NCBI GenBank assembly: GCA_017592665.1 | Contig: JAGFNW010000037.1 | Location: 1 to 64,000, forward strand | Origin: Streptosporangiaceae bacterium NEAU-GS5 | GTDB taxonomy: Bacteria > Actinomycetota > Actinomycetes > Streptosporangiales > Streptosporangiaceae | Direction: 5' to 3' | DNA: 64,000 nucleotides | In this document: positions 40,188 through 50,617 of the stretch, in pieces | How positions within the stretch are numbered: the stretch's first letter is position 1 | Layout: each line of letters opens with the position of its first letter | Translations under genes and position numbers: made by a program | Notes under the pieces: model-generated | Database searches by the model: none | What the model was told of the DNA's origin: nothing | What the model saw: only the letters and a program-made list of their open reading frames with translations

Positions 40188-41312
40188 ATGGCTTCATCCA
40201 GGTCACGGACGGCCGGACGGGCGGCGGCGGCGGCGGTCGCGGCGTCCGCGGGCCTGGCCGCGGCGATGTGGGCGCTCCGCGGCGTTCCCGCCGCGCTCGG
40301 CGCCCGCCCGGCCGGCGATCGCGCCGAGCGCATCCGGCGCTCGCCCCAGTTCAACGGTGAGCGGTTCCAGAACGCGGCGCCCGGCCGCGAGGCCGGCGTC
40401 CCCTCGCCCGGGATGCTGCGCGAGGCGGTCCTCGGCAAGCAGCAGCGCCATCCGCGCGGCGAGGTCCCCATCGTCACGCCGGGCCCGTGGCGCGCCGCCG
40501 CGACCGGCCTCGAGGCCATCTGGTTCGGCCACGCGTCGACCCTGGTCGAGATCGAGGGGCGGCGCGTGCTCATCGACCCGGTGTGGAGCGAGCGCTGCTC
40601 CCCCACGTCGTTCGCCGGCCCCAAGCGGCTGCACCCCGTGCCGCTCCCGGTCAGCCAGCTGCCGCCGCTCGACGCCATCGTGATCTCCCATGACCACTAC
40701 GACCACCTCGACATGGAGACGGTGGCCGAGCTCACGCGCACCCAGTCGGCGCCGTTCCTCGTGCCGCTCGGCGTCGGCGCCCACCTTGAGCGCTGGCATG
40801 TGGCCGCCGACCGGATCGTCGAGCTCGACTGGGACGAGAGCGCGACCGTCGCCGGCCTGCGGTTCACCGCCACGGCCGCGCAGCACTTCTCGGGCCGCGC
40901 CTTCCGCAGGAACGACACGCTGTGGGGCTCGTGGGCGATCGCCGGGCGGACGCGGAAGGTCTTCTACACGGGCGACTCCGGCTACTTCGACGGTTACGCC
41001 GCCATCGGAGCCGCGCACGGGCCGTTCGACCTGACCCTGATCCAGATCGGGGCGTACAGCCCCGGCTGGCCCGACATCCACATGACGCCGGAAGAGGCCA
41101 TCGAGGCCCACCTCGACGTGCGCGGTGGAGTGCTCGTGCCGGTCCACTGGGCCACCTTCAACCTGGCCTTCCACGACTGGTCGGAGCCGGTCGAGCGGCT
41201 GTGGCGGGAGGCCAAGTCGCGCGACGTGCGGCTGGCCGTGCCGCGCCCCGGTGAGAGAATCGATGTGGACGCCCCGCCGCTCGTCGACGGCTGGTGGCAG
41301 CCCATCGCGTGA
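40188..41312 (+). CDS. MBL-fold metallohydrolase (NAPE-PLD/UlaG-like)
   Basis: 374 residues. The N-terminus has a basic start and one hydrophobic helix (10-38), probably a membrane anchor or signal peptide. The hydrolase part has WFGHAS (114-118), the metal motif HDHYDHLD (168-175), YTGDSG and PVHWATFNL. This arrangement matches COG2220, including N-acylphosphatidylethanolamine phospholipase D-like enzymes, so a lipid or cyclic phosphate substrate is possible. The ATG at MASSRS is preferred because AGGAG is nine bases upstream; another ATG is two codons earlier. Follows the LacI genes but has its own spacing. Confidence 0.85.
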   Translation: MASSRSRTAGRAAAAAVAASAGLAAAMWALRGVPAALGARPAGDRAERIRRSPQFNGERFQNAAPGREAGVPSPGMLREAVLGKQQRHPRGEVPIVTPGPWRAAATGLEAIWFGHASTLVEIEGRRVLIDPVWSERCSPTSFAGPKRLHPVPLPVSQLPPLDAIVISHDHYDHLDMETVAELTRTQSAPFLVPLGVGAHLERWHVAADRIVELDWDESATVAGLRFTATAAQHFSGRAFRRNDTLWGSWAIAGRTRKVFYTGDSGYFDGYAAIGAAHGPFDLTLIQIGAYSPGWPDIHMTPEEAIEAHLDVRGGVLVPVHWATFNLAFHDWSEPVERLWREAKSRDVRLAVPRPGERIDVDAPPLVDGWWQPIA

Positions 41313-41374
41313 ATCCTCCGCATCCAGTGAGAGGATGAGGTGTCGTGCCGCCGATCCAAGCAGGAGGTCGTGAG

Positions 41375-41653
41375 ATGTCCGCCCAAGGTCCTGAATCCGA
41401 GCAGTCCCTCGATGCCGAAGGTCTGACTGCTGAGCAGAGCACCGGGGAGACTGCTGACGAAACCGCTGACGAGGCCGCCGAGGAGGTCTCCGACGACGAG
41501 ATGAAGCGCCGCTTCCGCGAGGCCCTCGACCGCAAGCGCCAGGAGCAGCACGAGAACAACGCCGCCGGAAAGGGACGAAACGGCTCGAAGATCCACGGCA
41601 CCCACGGTCAGGCCGGCGGCAAGCGTCAGTTCCGCCGCAAGGCAGGCGGCTGA
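41375..41653 (+). CDS. DUF5302 small protein
   Basis: 92 residues. An acidic N-terminal half (EQSTGETADETADEAAEE) leads to a basic conserved C-terminus: MKRRFREALDRKRQEQHE and GSKIHGTHGQAGGKRQFRRK, the DUF5302 signature. These proteins are widespread in actinobacteria with no known function. AGGAGG seven bases before the ATG. Likely disordered; the charge split hints at nucleic acid or protein binding (inference). Confidence 0.88.
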   Translation: MSAQGPESEQSLDAEGLTAEQSTGETADETADEAAEEVSDDEMKRRFREALDRKRQEQHENNAAGKGRNGSKIHGTHGQAGGKRQFRRKAGG

Positions 41654-41776
41654 CCCCCGGGCCCGGAGACGGGCCGAGACACATCAGGCGAAGGCGCGGC
41701 GCCGGGTTCCCCGGCCGCCGCCGCACGCCGCCGGCTCCCCTGCCACGCCGATTCCCCTGCCACAAGGACCAGAGGC

Positions 41777-42463
41777 TCAGCCGGCCAGCCAGCCCCCGTC
41801 GACGACCAGATTGACACCGTTGACGGCCGGATTCCTGAGCAGGAAGAGGACGGCGTCGACCACTTCGGCCGTCGCGACCGTCCGGCCGATGGCCGTACGC
41901 GCCTGGACCGTGTCGAGCGACCGGCCGGCCCAGTGCGGGCTGTCGCCGACGACACCCGGGTGGACGGCGTTGACACGGATCGGCGCCAATTCCGGCACGA
42001 GCGTGCTGACGAGCCCGGCAACGGCGCCGTTCAGCGCGGGATAGGGCCGGTCATTGGTCAGCCCGCCGAAGATGACCACCGACCCGGTGCGGCTCATCCG
42101 GGGAAACACGGCATGCGCGGCCTTGGTGTAGCCGACCAGTTTGAGCGTCGCCAGCTGGATCGTGCGGTCCACGTCATAGTCGGCGCCGGTGCCCGCGTCA
42201 CGTTCGACCGCCGCCAGCACCACATTGTCCACGTGCTCGACCGAGGAGAGCGCCGCCGGCAGCGCGTGCGGCCAGGTCAGGTCGACCGCGAGACCCCGGG
42301 CGCCGGGCCCGATCTCCTTGGCCGCCTTCTCCGCCCGGTCCGCGTCGCGGCCGGTGAGGATCACGGACTCGCCCGCGTCGGCGAGAGCACGGGCTACCTC
42401 GCGGCCGATCCCAGAAGTGCCGCCGATGACGAGCGTCGTCACATCGACAACATAGCGGCCCAC
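41777..42463 (-). CDS. SDR-family oxidoreductase with altered active site
   Basis: 228 residues. The Rossmann motif TLVIGGTSGIGREVARAL is clear, as is the typical VNAVHPGVV and C-terminal VNLVVDGGW. The catalytic YxxxK is changed: the aligned segment is RPYPALNGAV, with Asn in place of Lys. Such members exist and may be inactive or use a different residue. The start is GTG, with GGTGA about seven bases upstream; a GTG seven codons later is possible. Cytosolic, substrate unknown. It is downstream of, and probably not co-transcribed with, the large LuxR gene. Confidence 0.85.
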   Translation of the reverse strand: MGRYVVDVTTLVIGGTSGIGREVARALADAGESVILTGRDADRAEKAAKEIGPGARGLAVDLTWPHALPAALSSVEHVDNVVLAAVERDAGTGADYDVDRTIQLATLKLVGYTKAAHAVFPRMSRTGSVVIFGGLTNDRPYPALNGAVAGLVSTLVPELAPIRVNAVHPGVVGDSPHWAGRSLDTVQARTAIGRTVATAEVVDAVLFLLRNPAVNGVNLVVDGGWLAG

Positions 42464-42566
42464 GAGTCACCAAAACACGAAATGTCACTAATTCCGCAAT
42501 TCCCCCCACCCCGGTCCTGACCCGGTCGCGCCACTCTGCCCCTCCCGGCCGCCGGATGCAGGTAGG

Positions 42567-45500
42567 TCAGTCGACCAGGTGGAGGCGGTGGGCTGCAGCG
42601 GCGGCCTCGCCGCGGGAGGAGACGCCGAGTTTGGCGAGGATGTTGGAGACGTGGACGCTGGCGGTTTTGACGGAGATGAAGAGCTCCTCGGCGATCTCGC
42701 GATTGGTGCGGCCGTCAGTGACCAGGCGAAGGACTTCGGATTCACGGGCGGTCAGGCCCGGATCCGGGCTATGGCCTCCGCCGGCCGCCACGGCGAACCT
42801 GCCGGACTGGGAACCGGCGCCGCTCGCCGCCCCGGAGGCGGCGCGCGTGCCGAGGTCGCCAGAGGTGCCGACGCCAGGGGCGCCGGACGCCGCCTGGGTG
42901 GCGAGGTTGATGCGGGCGCGGCGGGCTAAGGCGGTGATTTCGGCAACGAGCGGCCCAGCGCGCAAAGATTCGGCCAGCCGAACAGCCCGCGCCAACCGAG
43001 TAGCCGCCCCACCACGGTCCACCGCCGCAGCCTGGACCACCGACGCGGAGCCGGAGCGGCCAGCAGCCCCACCGCGGTCGCCCGCCGCCGCGCCGGCCAC
43101 CGACGCAGGACCGGAGCGGCCAGCAGCCCCATCACGGTCGCCCGCCGCCGCGCCGGCCACCGATGCAGGAGCGGAGAGGGCGGCCAGGGCTGCGCCGAGG
43201 AGGCTGCGGGATTCCAGGTAGGGCTGGCGCAGGCCGGACCAGGCTTCGGCCGCCGCGTCCCACAGGGCCTGGTCGAGCGTGCCGGTGGCACGCGCGGCCT
43301 CGGCGTCGAAGGTGACGCGCCAGGCCTCCTGCAGGGCGCCTTCGACGGCCAGCTCGTCGGCCAGCCGGCGCAGCTCGGGCACCAGAGGCCCGGCCACCGA
43401 CAGAGCCGTGACCAGCACGGGCCAGGAGTAGCGCGGGCTCGCGGTCAGGTCGCGCTCTTCGAGCGCCCGCTCGACCAGCGACCGCGCCGCGTCCGGGGAG
43501 CCGGTGGCGACCAGCAGCTCCAGCTCGCGGCGCAGGTGCGGCAGGGTCGACTGGTCCTTGAACCGCCCGCGCGCGAGCACGGCCAGCGCCGACTCGAACA
43601 GCGTGGCGGCCCGGTCGAGGTCGCCGCGGGCCAGCGCGATGTCGGTGGCCACGCCCTGCAGGCTGGCCCGGGTCGTCGATGGAGGCGTGACGTCGAGGGC
43701 GTGGTCGATGACCTCGAGCGCCTCATCCCAGCGGCCGAGCGAGTAGAGGGGCTCGGCCAGGTTGATGGCGAGGAACGCGCCTGACGTGCGGGCCAGCCCG
43801 TAGGCCTCGGCGTCGGCGATGCCGCGCCGCGCGACCCGCACGGCGTCGTCGTGCCAACCGGCGCCCTCGAGCGCGTCGGACTCGGAGATCTCGGCCCGCA
43901 TGAGCACGTTGTAGTCGCCCGTGCGCCGGGAGACCTCACGCGAGTGGGCGAACGCGTCGAGCTGCGACTTCATCTGGTTGTAGCGGAACCGCGTCCAGGT
44001 GAGCGTGATGAGCGCCTGGGCCTCGGTGGCCGCGTCGCCGACCTGATGGGCCATGTCCATGGCGGCGACGGCCAGCTCCTCCTTCTCCGGCCAGCTCTCG
44101 GGCTCGACCAGGGCGCGGGCCAGGCTTTCCAGGACGTGGGCGCGGAGCTTGGTCGGCGGCTCGGCCGGCACGAGCTCGGTGGCGCGCCGCAGATCCTCGA
44201 TGAAGCCGGGGCGGCTGTAGTCGTAGCGGACCAGGCCGCGCGCCCGGTAGAGCCGGGCCGCCGTGATGGGGTCGCCGACCTCGTCGGCCTCGGCGAGCGC
44301 GGCGTTGGCGAGGCTCACCGCCCGGTCGAACTCGCCGGCCCGATGGGCCACCACGACGCCCTGGCGCAGCACGTCGATGTGCTCGATGCCGAGCTTGCCG
44401 GCCGCGCCGGGGACCACCTCCCACAGCTCGAGCACCCGGGTGATCATGCCGAGCTGCTCGTCGAACGCCAGGGCCTGGCGGGCGGCGAGCGCCGCGTGCC
44501 AGGCGCTGATCAGGGCCTGGGTCGTGTCGCGGGCCGCATGCCAGTGGTGGGCCAGCTCTATCGCGCCGCGCAGCGGCGGCAGCAGGCCGGGCTCGTGGTC
44601 GAGGGCCTCGGCGAATCGGGTGTGCAGCCGGACGCGCTCGCCGGGAAGCAGGTCGTCGTGGACGGCCTCCCGGATCAGCGCGTGCCGGAACGCATACCCC
44701 TCGCCGTCGACGACCAGCACGTTGGCCGCGACGGCGGGCCGCAGCGCCCGCGACAGCGCGTCGTCGTCGACTCCGGCCACGGCGGCCAGCAGCGCGTGCT
44801 CGATCCTGGCTCCGCCCGCGCTCGCCACCCGGAGCAGCGACTGCGCGTCGTCCGGCAGCCGCTCGACCCCCGCCAGCAGCAGGTCGCGCAGCGACTCCGG
44901 GAGCGGGCCGCCGTCGCCGGACTCCCCGGCGCCGAGCAGCGCCTCGACGAACAGCGGGTTGCCCTCGCTCCGCGCGTAGATCAGGTCGATGTCGAGCGCG
45001 CTCGGCTCGCGGTCGAGGATGGCCGCGGCCTGATCGACCACCTCCCGGTGGCTGAGGCGGCGCAGCTCGATGCGGCTGACCCGCTCGACCCGGCCGAGCT
45101 CGGCCAGGAGCGGCCGGAGCGGATGGGTGCGGTGCAACTCGTCGGTGCGGTAGGTGACCACGATCAGCACGCGGACGTCGTGGCGCAGATAGCGAACGAG
45201 GAACGACAGCAGGTCGCGGGTGGAGCGGTCGGCCCAGTGGGCGTCTTCCACGATCAACACCACGGGGTCGTCTTCGGCCAGGCGCTCCAGCAGGCCGAGG
45301 ACCTGCTCGAACAGCCGGGCCCGCGCCTCGGCGCCGTCGGACTCGGGCTCGCCGAACTCGGGCAGCAGCCGGGCCAGGCCCCGCGTGGCGCCGCCGGGCA
45401 GCAGCGCGGCCACCCCGTCGGCGCCGATCTCGCGGACCAGCCGCCGCAGCACGGCCGTGAACGGCGCGAACGGCAGGCCGTCGATGCCGAGCTCGAGGCA

Positions 45501-45692
45501 GCCGCCGACCAGCACCCGCAGGTCGGCGATCCGGTCGGTGAACTCGCGGACCAGGCGGGTCTTGCCGACTCCCGCCTCGCCGCCGATCAGGACGGTCGAG
45601 GCTTGGCCTTCACGGGCGGCGGCCGCGGCCTTCTCAAGCGCGGCCAGCTCCTCCGCCCGCCCGACGAGCAGCGGACTCACCTTCGCGGACAT
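42567..45692 (-). CDS. Large ATP-binding LuxR-family regulator (LAL/MalT-like)
   Basis: 1041 residues. An N-terminal AAA/STAND ATPase has Walker [10 protein letters not shown] (37-45) and Walker [13 protein letters not shown] (about 150-165). The middle is TPR-like helical repeats (about 380-830). The C-terminal HTH is [20 protein letters not shown] ... [12 protein letters not shown] (about 975-1035). LALs often activate secondary-metabolite genes, but no such cluster is here. The ATG at MSAKVSP is preferred: GGAAG precedes it. A triplicated 20-residue Gly/Ala/Arg segment (about 839-897) interrupts the helical region. Confidence 0.92.
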   Translation of the reverse strand: MSAKVSPLLVGRAEELAALEKAAAAAREGQASTVLIGGEAGVGKTRLVREFTDRIADLRVLVGGCLELGIDGLPFAPFTAVLRRLVREIGADGVAALLPGGATRGLARLLPEFGEPESDGAEARARLFEQVLGLLERLAEDDPVVLIVEDAHWADRSTRDLLSFLVRYLRHDVRVLIVVTYRTDELHRTHPLRPLLAELGRVERVSRIELRRLSHREVVDQAAAILDREPSALDIDLIYARSEGNPLFVEALLGAGESGDGGPLPESLRDLLLAGVERLPDDAQSLLRVASAGGARIEHALLAAVAGVDDDALSRALRPAVAANVLVVDGEGYAFRHALIREAVHDDLLPGERVRLHTRFAEALDHEPGLLPPLRGAIELAHHWHAARDTTQALISAWHAALAARQALAFDEQLGMITRVLELWEVVPGAAGKLGIEHIDVLRQGVVVAHRAGEFDRAVSLANAALAEADEVGDPITAARLYRARGLVRYDYSRPGFIEDLRRATELVPAEPPTKLRAHVLESLARALVEPESWPEKEELAVAAMDMAHQVGDAATEAQALITLTWTRFRYNQMKSQLDAFAHSREVSRRTGDYNVLMRAEISESDALEGAGWHDDAVRVARRGIADAEAYGLARTSGAFLAINLAEPLYSLGRWDEALEVIDHALDVTPPSTTRASLQGVATDIALARGDLDRAATLFESALAVLARGRFKDQSTLPHLRRELELLVATGSPDAARSLVERALEERDLTASPRYSWPVLVTALSVAGPLVPELRRLADELAVEGALQEAWRVTFDAEAARATGTLDQALWDAAAEAWSGLRQPYLESRSLLGAALAALSAPASVAGAAAGDRDGAAGRSGPASVAGAAAGDRGGAAGRSGSASVVQAAAVDRGGAATRLARAVRLAESLRAGPLVAEITALARRARINLATQAASGAPGVGTSGDLGTRAASGAASGAGSQSGRFAVAAGGGHSPDPGLTARESEVLRLVTDGRTNREIAEELFISVKTASVHVSNILAKLGVSSRGEAAAAAHRLHLVD
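43001..43176. repeat. 60-bp in-frame repeat inside the LuxR gene
   Basis: A 60-bp unit, aligned at 43021-43080 and 43081-43140, extends into partial copies on each side (43001-43020 and 43141-43176). It is in frame and encodes phrases such as [20 protein letters not shown]. The two internal copies differ at few bases. The region may vary in copy number between strains. Confidence 0.9.
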
Positions 45693-45748
45693 CACTCTTC
45701 CAGGATGCCAGTCCCCTCCGACAAACCGCCGCTCAATATCACTCCGCA

Positions 45749-46543
45749 TCACTCCACGAGGCGCGCGGCGACGTCGGGGACGCGGATCTCGTTGGTGCGG
45801 GGCGGGCGCTTGTATCCCTTGCTCTTCGGGCGCTTCGGTATGGTCATCTTCGCCCGCTTGACCTCCGTATAAGGGATGGTCGACAGCAGGTGGGAGATCA
45901 TGTTGATGCGGGCGCGCTTCTTGTCCTCGCTCTCGACGTCATACCAGGGCGCCTCGGGGATGCTGGTGTGGATGAGCATCTCGTCCTTGGCCCGCGAGTA
46001 GTCCTCCCAGCGCGTGATCGACTCAAGGTCCATCGGCGAGAGCTTCCACTGGCGCATCGGATCTTCGAGCCGGGCGCGGAAGCGGCGTTCCTGCTCGTCG
46101 TCGCCCACGGAGAACCAGTATTTGCGCAGCAGGATCCCGTCTTCCACGAGCAGCCGCTCGAAGATGGGGCACTGGTGAAGGAACCGCGCGTATTCGTCCT
46201 GTGTGCAAAAGCCCATCACCCGCTCGACCCCGGCGCGGTTGTACCAGCTGCGGTCGAACAGGACGATCTCCCCTGGCGCCGGCAGGTGCTCGACGTACCG
46301 CTGGAAGTACCACTGGCCGCGCTGCCGCTCGGTCGGCACGGGCAGGGCCGCGATCCGGGCGACGCGCGGGTTGAGGTATTCGGTGACCCGCTTGATGGTG
46401 CCGCCCTTGCCGGCCGCGTCGCGCCCTTCGAAGATGATCACGACTCGCCGTTCCTCGGCCATCACCCACTGTTGGAGTTTGACCAGCTCCCCCTGCAGGC
46501 GGAAGAGCTCTTTCTCGTACGGCTTGCGCCCCAGCTTGCCCAT
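45749..46543 (-). CDS. ppk2: Polyphosphate kinase 2 (PPK2)
   Basis: 264 residues, class I single-domain PPK2. Walker [12 protein letters not shown] (39-49), the lid and Walker B region [18 protein letters not shown] (about 95-112) and [15 protein letters not shown] are intact. It uses polyphosphate to phosphorylate nucleoside diphosphates, or runs in reverse. It starts 17 nt after the SulP stop on the same strand, so it may be transcribed as the tail of the pca operon. A ppk1 gene lies 17 kb away. Confidence 0.95.
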   Translation of the reverse strand: MGKLGRKPYEKELFRLQGELVKLQQWVMAEERRVVIIFEGRDAAGKGGTIKRVTEYLNPRVARIAALPVPTERQRGQWYFQRYVEHLPAPGEIVLFDRSWYNRAGVERVMGFCTQDEYARFLHQCPIFERLLVEDGILLRKYWFSVGDDEQERRFRARLEDPMRQWKLSPMDLESITRWEDYSRAKDEMLIHTSIPEAPWYDVESEDKKRARINMISHLLSTIPYTEVKRAKMTIPKRPKSKGYKRPPRTNEIRVPDVAARLVE

Positions 46544-46560
46544 GTCGGGATGATACGAGG

Positions 46561-48189
46561 TCAGGTCTGGGTCCTCGCCTCATAGGCGGCCACCGCGGTC
46601 GGCAGTGTCGGGAAGAGCCGGTCGGCTCCGATGGCGTCGGCGATGCCGAAGGCCTTCAGCTGGACCAGCAGATCCCGCTTCACCCTGGCCAGGGCGAACA
46701 CCGCGCCACGGCCGACGATCTCGGCCCGCAGCTCCTCGAGCGCGTCGAGGGCCGTGATGTCCACCTCGACGTTGGCCTCGACATTCAGTACGAACCACTC
46801 GAGTCGCCCCTGGCTGCGATGGAAGTCGGCCGCGGCCAGCGCGCGCCGCTTGAAGTCGTGCGCGTTGGCGAAGAACAGCGGCGAGTCATAGCGGTAGACG
46901 ACCAGGCCAGGGATCGTGCGGGCCTGCGGATAGTCATCGATGTCGTGCATTCCGGCCAGTCCTGGCACCTGGCCGAGGATCGCGTCGTGCGGCCGGGCGA
47001 CGCGGCGCAGCAGGTCGGCCACCGAAAGGCCGATGGCGACGAGGATTCCGTACAGGATGTCGAAGATCAGCACCCCGGCGAGGGCGGCCAGGGCGAGCAC
47101 CAGCTCGCTGCGGCGGAAGGCGGCCAGCCGCCGGAAGCCGGCCACGTCGATCAGCCGGAGCGCCGCGTAGACGACGATCGCGCCGAGCGCCGCCGTCGGG
47201 AAGCGGATCAGCAGAGGGTGCAGGAACAGCAGCACCCCGATCACGCACACCAGGCAGACCACGGAGTAGACCTGGCTGCGCGCCCCGGAGGCGACGGCGA
47301 GCGCCGTGCGGCTGCCGCTGCTGCTGACCGGGAAGCCGCGCAGCAGCCCGGCCCCGATGTTGGCGGTGCCAAGGGCGAGGAACTCGCGGTTGGCGGCGAC
47401 CTCGGCGCCGTGCCGGGTGTCGAAGGCGCGCCCGGTCAGCATGTTGTCGGTGTAGCCGACCATGAGCACGCCGAGCGCCGGCAGCCACAGCGACGCGAGG
47501 TCGCCGAGCGCGGGAAGAGCGGGCACCGGGAGCCCGGCCGGCACGTCGCCCACGACCTTGATGCCCGCGGCCTCGAGGTCGAACGCGGTCACCGCGAGCG
47601 TGGCCAGCAGCACCACGATCAGCGGGCCGGGCAGCCGGGGCAGCCACCGCTGCGCCGCGAACAGGAACACCAGGCAGATCCCGGCCATCGTGAGCGTGGG
47701 CGGGTGAACCGCGCCCATGTGAGCCGCGAACGAGGTGAGCTTGGGCACGAAGCCGTCGCCGCCGACCGAGATGCCGGTGGTGCGCTCCAGCTGGTCGACC
47801 ATCATGATGACGGCCACCCCGGCCAGGTAGCCGACCAGGATCGGCTGCGACAGCAGATCGGCGACGAAGCCGGCGCGGAGCAGCCAGGCGGCGAGCGCGA
47901 GCACGCCCACGACGACCGCGAGCGCCGCGGCCAGCGCGGCGTAACGGCCGGGGTCCCCCGCGGCCAGCGGCCCGATGACGGTGGCCGTCATCAGCGCGGT
48001 CGTCGACTCGGGCCCGACCGACAGCACGCGAGACGATCCGAGCAGCGCGTAGAAGGCGAGCGCCGGCAGGATCGCCCACAGCCCGGCCACCGGCGGCAGG
48101 CCCGCGAGCACCGAATAGGCCATCACCTGAGGCACGAGGTAGGCCGCCACGGTGACCCCGGCGAGCAGGTCTCCGCTGTCCAGCCTCAT
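46561..48189 (-). CDS. SulP-family transporter with STAS domain
   Basis: 542 residues. About 12 membrane segments; motifs LVPQVMAYSVLAGLPPVAGL, SVGPESTTALMTAT and GRAFDTRHGAEVAANREFLALG (SulP signatures) precede a C-terminal STAS domain (about 435-542, FVLNVEANVEVDITALDALEEL). SulP proteins transport sulfate, bicarbonate or, as for E. coli DauA, C4-dicarboxylates. Its ATG overlaps the pcaL stop (ATGA), so it is the last gene of the pca operon. Uptake of protocatechuate or a related carboxylate is therefore plausible but not proven. Confidence 0.9.
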   Translation of the reverse strand: MRLDSGDLLAGVTVAAYLVPQVMAYSVLAGLPPVAGLWAILPALAFYALLGSSRVLSVGPESTTALMTATVIGPLAAGDPGRYAALAAALAVVVGVLALAAWLLRAGFVADLLSQPILVGYLAGVAVIMMVDQLERTTGISVGGDGFVPKLTSFAAHMGAVHPPTLTMAGICLVFLFAAQRWLPRLPGPLIVVLLATLAVTAFDLEAAGIKVVGDVPAGLPVPALPALGDLASLWLPALGVLMVGYTDNMLTGRAFDTRHGAEVAANREFLALGTANIGAGLLRGFPVSSSGSRTALAVASGARSQVYSVVCLVCVIGVLLFLHPLLIRFPTAALGAIVVYAALRLIDVAGFRRLAAFRRSELVLALAALAGVLIFDILYGILVAIGLSVADLLRRVARPHDAILGQVPGLAGMHDIDDYPQARTIPGLVVYRYDSPLFFANAHDFKRRALAAADFHRSQGRLEWFVLNVEANVEVDITALDALEELRAEIVGRGAVFALARVKRDLLVQLKAFGIADAIGADRLFPTLPTAVAAYEARTQT

Positions 48190-49304
48190 GGGGCGGGTTC
48201 GTCCAGCACCCGCTGGGCCACGGCGAACGCCGCGTTGGCGGCCGGGACGCCGCAGTAGACGGCGCTCTGCAGGAAGACCTCGCCGATCTCGTCGGGGGTG
48301 AGCCCGTTGTTCAGGGCGGCCCGCACATGCATGGCCAGCTCTTCGAGATGCCCCCGGGCGACCAGGGCCGTCAGCGTGACGCAGCTGCGGGTCCTGCGGT
48401 CGAGGCCGGGACGGGTCCAGATCTCGCCCCAGGCGTAACGGGTGATCAGGCTCTGGAAGTCGCGGGTGAACGGTGTCGTGCGGGCGACGGCGCGGTCGAC
48501 GTGGGCGTCGCCGAGGACCTCGCGGCGCACACGCATGCCCTGGCCGTGGGCGTCGGACACCTGGAGGTGGCTGAGCAGCGCCGCCGTCACGGGCGCCGGC
48601 CGGTCGACCCCGGCCAGGTGGGCGGCCCCGGCGATCTCGGCGAGGCCGGCGCCGGGGATGCCGTCGGCGAGTTCGCGGGCGTGCGCGGGCGGCGTCGCCG
48701 GATCTTCACGCCCGGCGACGATCAGCGTGGGCGTCGTGATCTTCGCGAGTCCGGCCCGGATGTCGTACGTCGCGAGCGCGTCGCAGCAGGCCGCGTAGTC
48801 CTCCCGGGAGACCGATTCGAGGTCGTCGAGGAGCGGTTCGTTGAGCGGCCCGGATTGGGCGAACCAGCGTCCGGCCGCGAAGTCGCGCAGCGGCGCCGTG
48901 CCCTCGGCCCGGACCAGCGCGGCCCGCTCGAGCCACGGCTCCGGGTCGCCGAAACGGGCCGACGAGCAGATCATCGCGAGCGACGCGACCCGGTCGCCGT
49001 GCTCGAGGGCCAGCGTTGCCCCGATCGCCCCTCCGATGGAGATCCCCGCGTAGTGGAAGGTGGCCCAGCCGTAATGGTCGGCCAGGTCGAGGACGAGACG
49101 GGCCAATTCGGAGACGGTGGCGCCCGGCCGGAGCAGGCCGGGCGAGCCGCCGTGGCCGGGCAGGTCGTAGCGGACCACGCGGAAGTGCCGGGCAAGCGCG
49201 GCCACCTGCGGCTCCCAGACCAGCAGCGAGGTCCCCACGGCGGGCCCGAGTATGAGCGGCGGCGCGTCCGCGGCTCCGTCGATCTGGTGGTTCAGCGGGG
49301 TCAC
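48186..49304 (-). CDS. pcaL: PcaL: enol-lactone hydrolase / carboxymuconolactone decarboxylase fusion
   Basis: 372 residues. N-terminal alpha/beta hydrolase (PcaD part): DLPGHGGS, nucleophile Ser89 in AGISIGGA, catalytic His near HLAGVDRP. C-terminal decarboxylase (PcaC part, about 260-372): WTRPGLDRRTRSCVTLTALV and EELAMHVRAALNNG. It converts 4-carboxymuconolactone to beta-ketoadipate in two steps. This fusion is a known actinobacterial arrangement. GTG start overlapping the pcaB stop; its stop overlaps SulP. Confidence 0.95.
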   Translation of the reverse strand: MTPLNHQIDGAADAPPLILGPAVGTSLLVWEPQVAALARHFRVVRYDLPGHGGSPGLLRPGATVSELARLVLDLADHYGWATFHYAGISIGGAIGATLALEHGDRVASLAMICSSARFGDPEPWLERAALVRAEGTAPLRDFAAGRWFAQSGPLNEPLLDDLESVSREDYAACCDALATYDIRAGLAKITTPTLIVAGREDPATPPAHARELADGIPGAGLAEIAGAAHLAGVDRPAPVTAALLSHLQVSDAHGQGMRVRREVLGDAHVDRAVARTTPFTRDFQSLITRYAWGEIWTRPGLDRRTRSCVTLTALVARGHLEELAMHVRAALNNGLTPDEIGEVFLQSAVYCGVPAANAAFAVAQRVLDEPAP

Positions 49305-50617
49305 GGATCCTCCTCGTCGGCCAGTGCGCGGTCGACCAGCGCCGGGGCGAGGCCCAGGTAGCGGGCCGGATCCATGATCTCAGCCAGCCGCCCCTCCTCC
49401 AGGGGGGTGCGGCCGGCGATCGCCTCGGCGAGGGGGACCCCCTCGCGGGACGCCTCGTCGAGGAGCCGGCGCGCGGCGGCGCGCCCGATCAGCGGGGTCA
49501 GCTCGGCGACCAGGCGTTCGGAGACGATCAGGCCGCCGGTGAGGCCGAGGTTGGCGCGCATCCGATCCGGGTGCACGCGAAGGCCGGTCATGAGCTCGGC
49601 CGCCGCCTGGGCCGCCCCGCCGACCAGGCGCAGGCTCTCGCGGAGCGGCTGCCATTCCGCGTGCCAGGCCCCGCCCGGCCGCTCGTCCTCCGCGGCCAGC
49701 GCGCCGAGCAGGACGGCCGTCAGGGCGGGAACCTGCCGGGCGGCGGCCGCGATCAGCGTGGCCCGCACGGGGTTGTTCTTGTGCGGCAGCGCCGACGAGC
49801 CGCCACCGGTGGGCTCGCCGACCTCGCCGATCTCCGTGCGGGAAAGGACGAGGACGTCGGCGGCCGCCTTGCCGAGCGCGCCGGCGGCGAAGCCGAGCGC
49901 CGCGCCCAGGTCCGCGATCGGCGTTCTCAGCACGTGCCAGGGAAGGGTCGGCTCGGCCAGCCCGGTCTGCCGCGCGTACGCGCCGAGCAGCCGAAGGTCG
50001 CCACCGTACGCCTCGACCGCCGACAGCGTCCCGGCCGCGCCGCCGAGCTGAACGGGCAGCGAACGCCGTACGCGATCAAGGCGTGCGCGGGCGTCGATGA
50101 TCAAGGACCGCCATCCGGCGGCCTTCAGCCCGAACGTCGTCGGCACGGCGTGCTGCGTGAGCGTGCGCCCCGGCATGGGGGTGGCGCGGTGCTCGGCGGC
50201 CAGGCGGCCGAGCGCCCGCGCGGACACCGCCAGGTCGTCCAGGATCGGGCCGAGGGTTCGGTGCGCGACCAGCATGAGCGCCGTGTCGAGGATGTCCTGG
50301 CTGGTCGCCCCCAGATGCACGTACGGCCCGGCCGCCGGCCCGGCGGCCTCGGTCATGGCCTTGACCAGTGGGATCACGGGATTGCCGCCCTCGCGGGCGC
50401 GCTCGGCGAGGTCGGCCGGTCCGACCGAGCTCCGCAGTCCCTCGATGGCGCCGGCGGCCGTGGCCGGGATCATGCCGAGGTCCGCCTGCGCCCGGGCCAG
50501 CGCCACCTCGGCGTCGATCATCGCCTGGAGGACGGCCGCGTCACTGGTGTGCGTGTCACGCCCGGCCCAGATCGGTGACAGCAGCCCCTCCTGCGCGCCC
50601 GGATCACGAAAAGTCAA
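49301..50617 (-). CDS. pcaB: 3-carboxy-cis,cis-muconate cycloisomerase (PcaB)
   Basis: 438 residues of the fumarase/aspartase superfamily. The signature GGGSSALPHKNNP (271-283) carries the catalytic Ser; HLGATSQDILDT (101-112) and TLTQHAVPTT (152-161) are the other active-site regions. It turns beta-carboxymuconate into gamma-carboxymuconolactone. The start is TTG, overlapping pcaG by 14 nt, with GAGGAG upstream inside pcaG; no ATG or GTG in frame suits better. Its stop overlaps pcaL. Confidence 0.94.
   Translation of the reverse strand: MTFRDPGAQEGLLSPIWAGRDTHTSDAAVLQAMIDAEVALARAQADLGMIPATAAGAIEGLRSSVGPADLAERAREGGNPVIPLVKAMTEAAGPAAGPYVHLGATSQDILDTALMLVAHRTLGPILDDLAVSARALGRLAAEHRATPMPGRTLTQHAVPTTFGLKAAGWRSLIIDARARLDRVRRSLPVQLGGAAGTLSAVEAYGGDLRLLGAYARQTGLAEPTLPWHVLRTPIADLGAALGFAAGALGKAAADVLVLSRTEIGEVGEPTGGGSSALPHKNNPVRATLIAAAARQVPALTAVLLGALAAEDERPGGAWHAEWQPLRESLRLVGGAAQAAAELMTGLRVHPDRMRANLGLTGGLIVSERLVAELTPLIGRAAARRLLDEASREGVPLAEAIAGRTPLEEGRLAEIMDPARYLGLAPALVDRALADEEDP

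Noticed and set aside
46819-48258. Plus-strand open frame over SulP
   Set aside because: Antisense, rich in His/Gln/Arg, no domain; SulP on the other strand is unambiguous.
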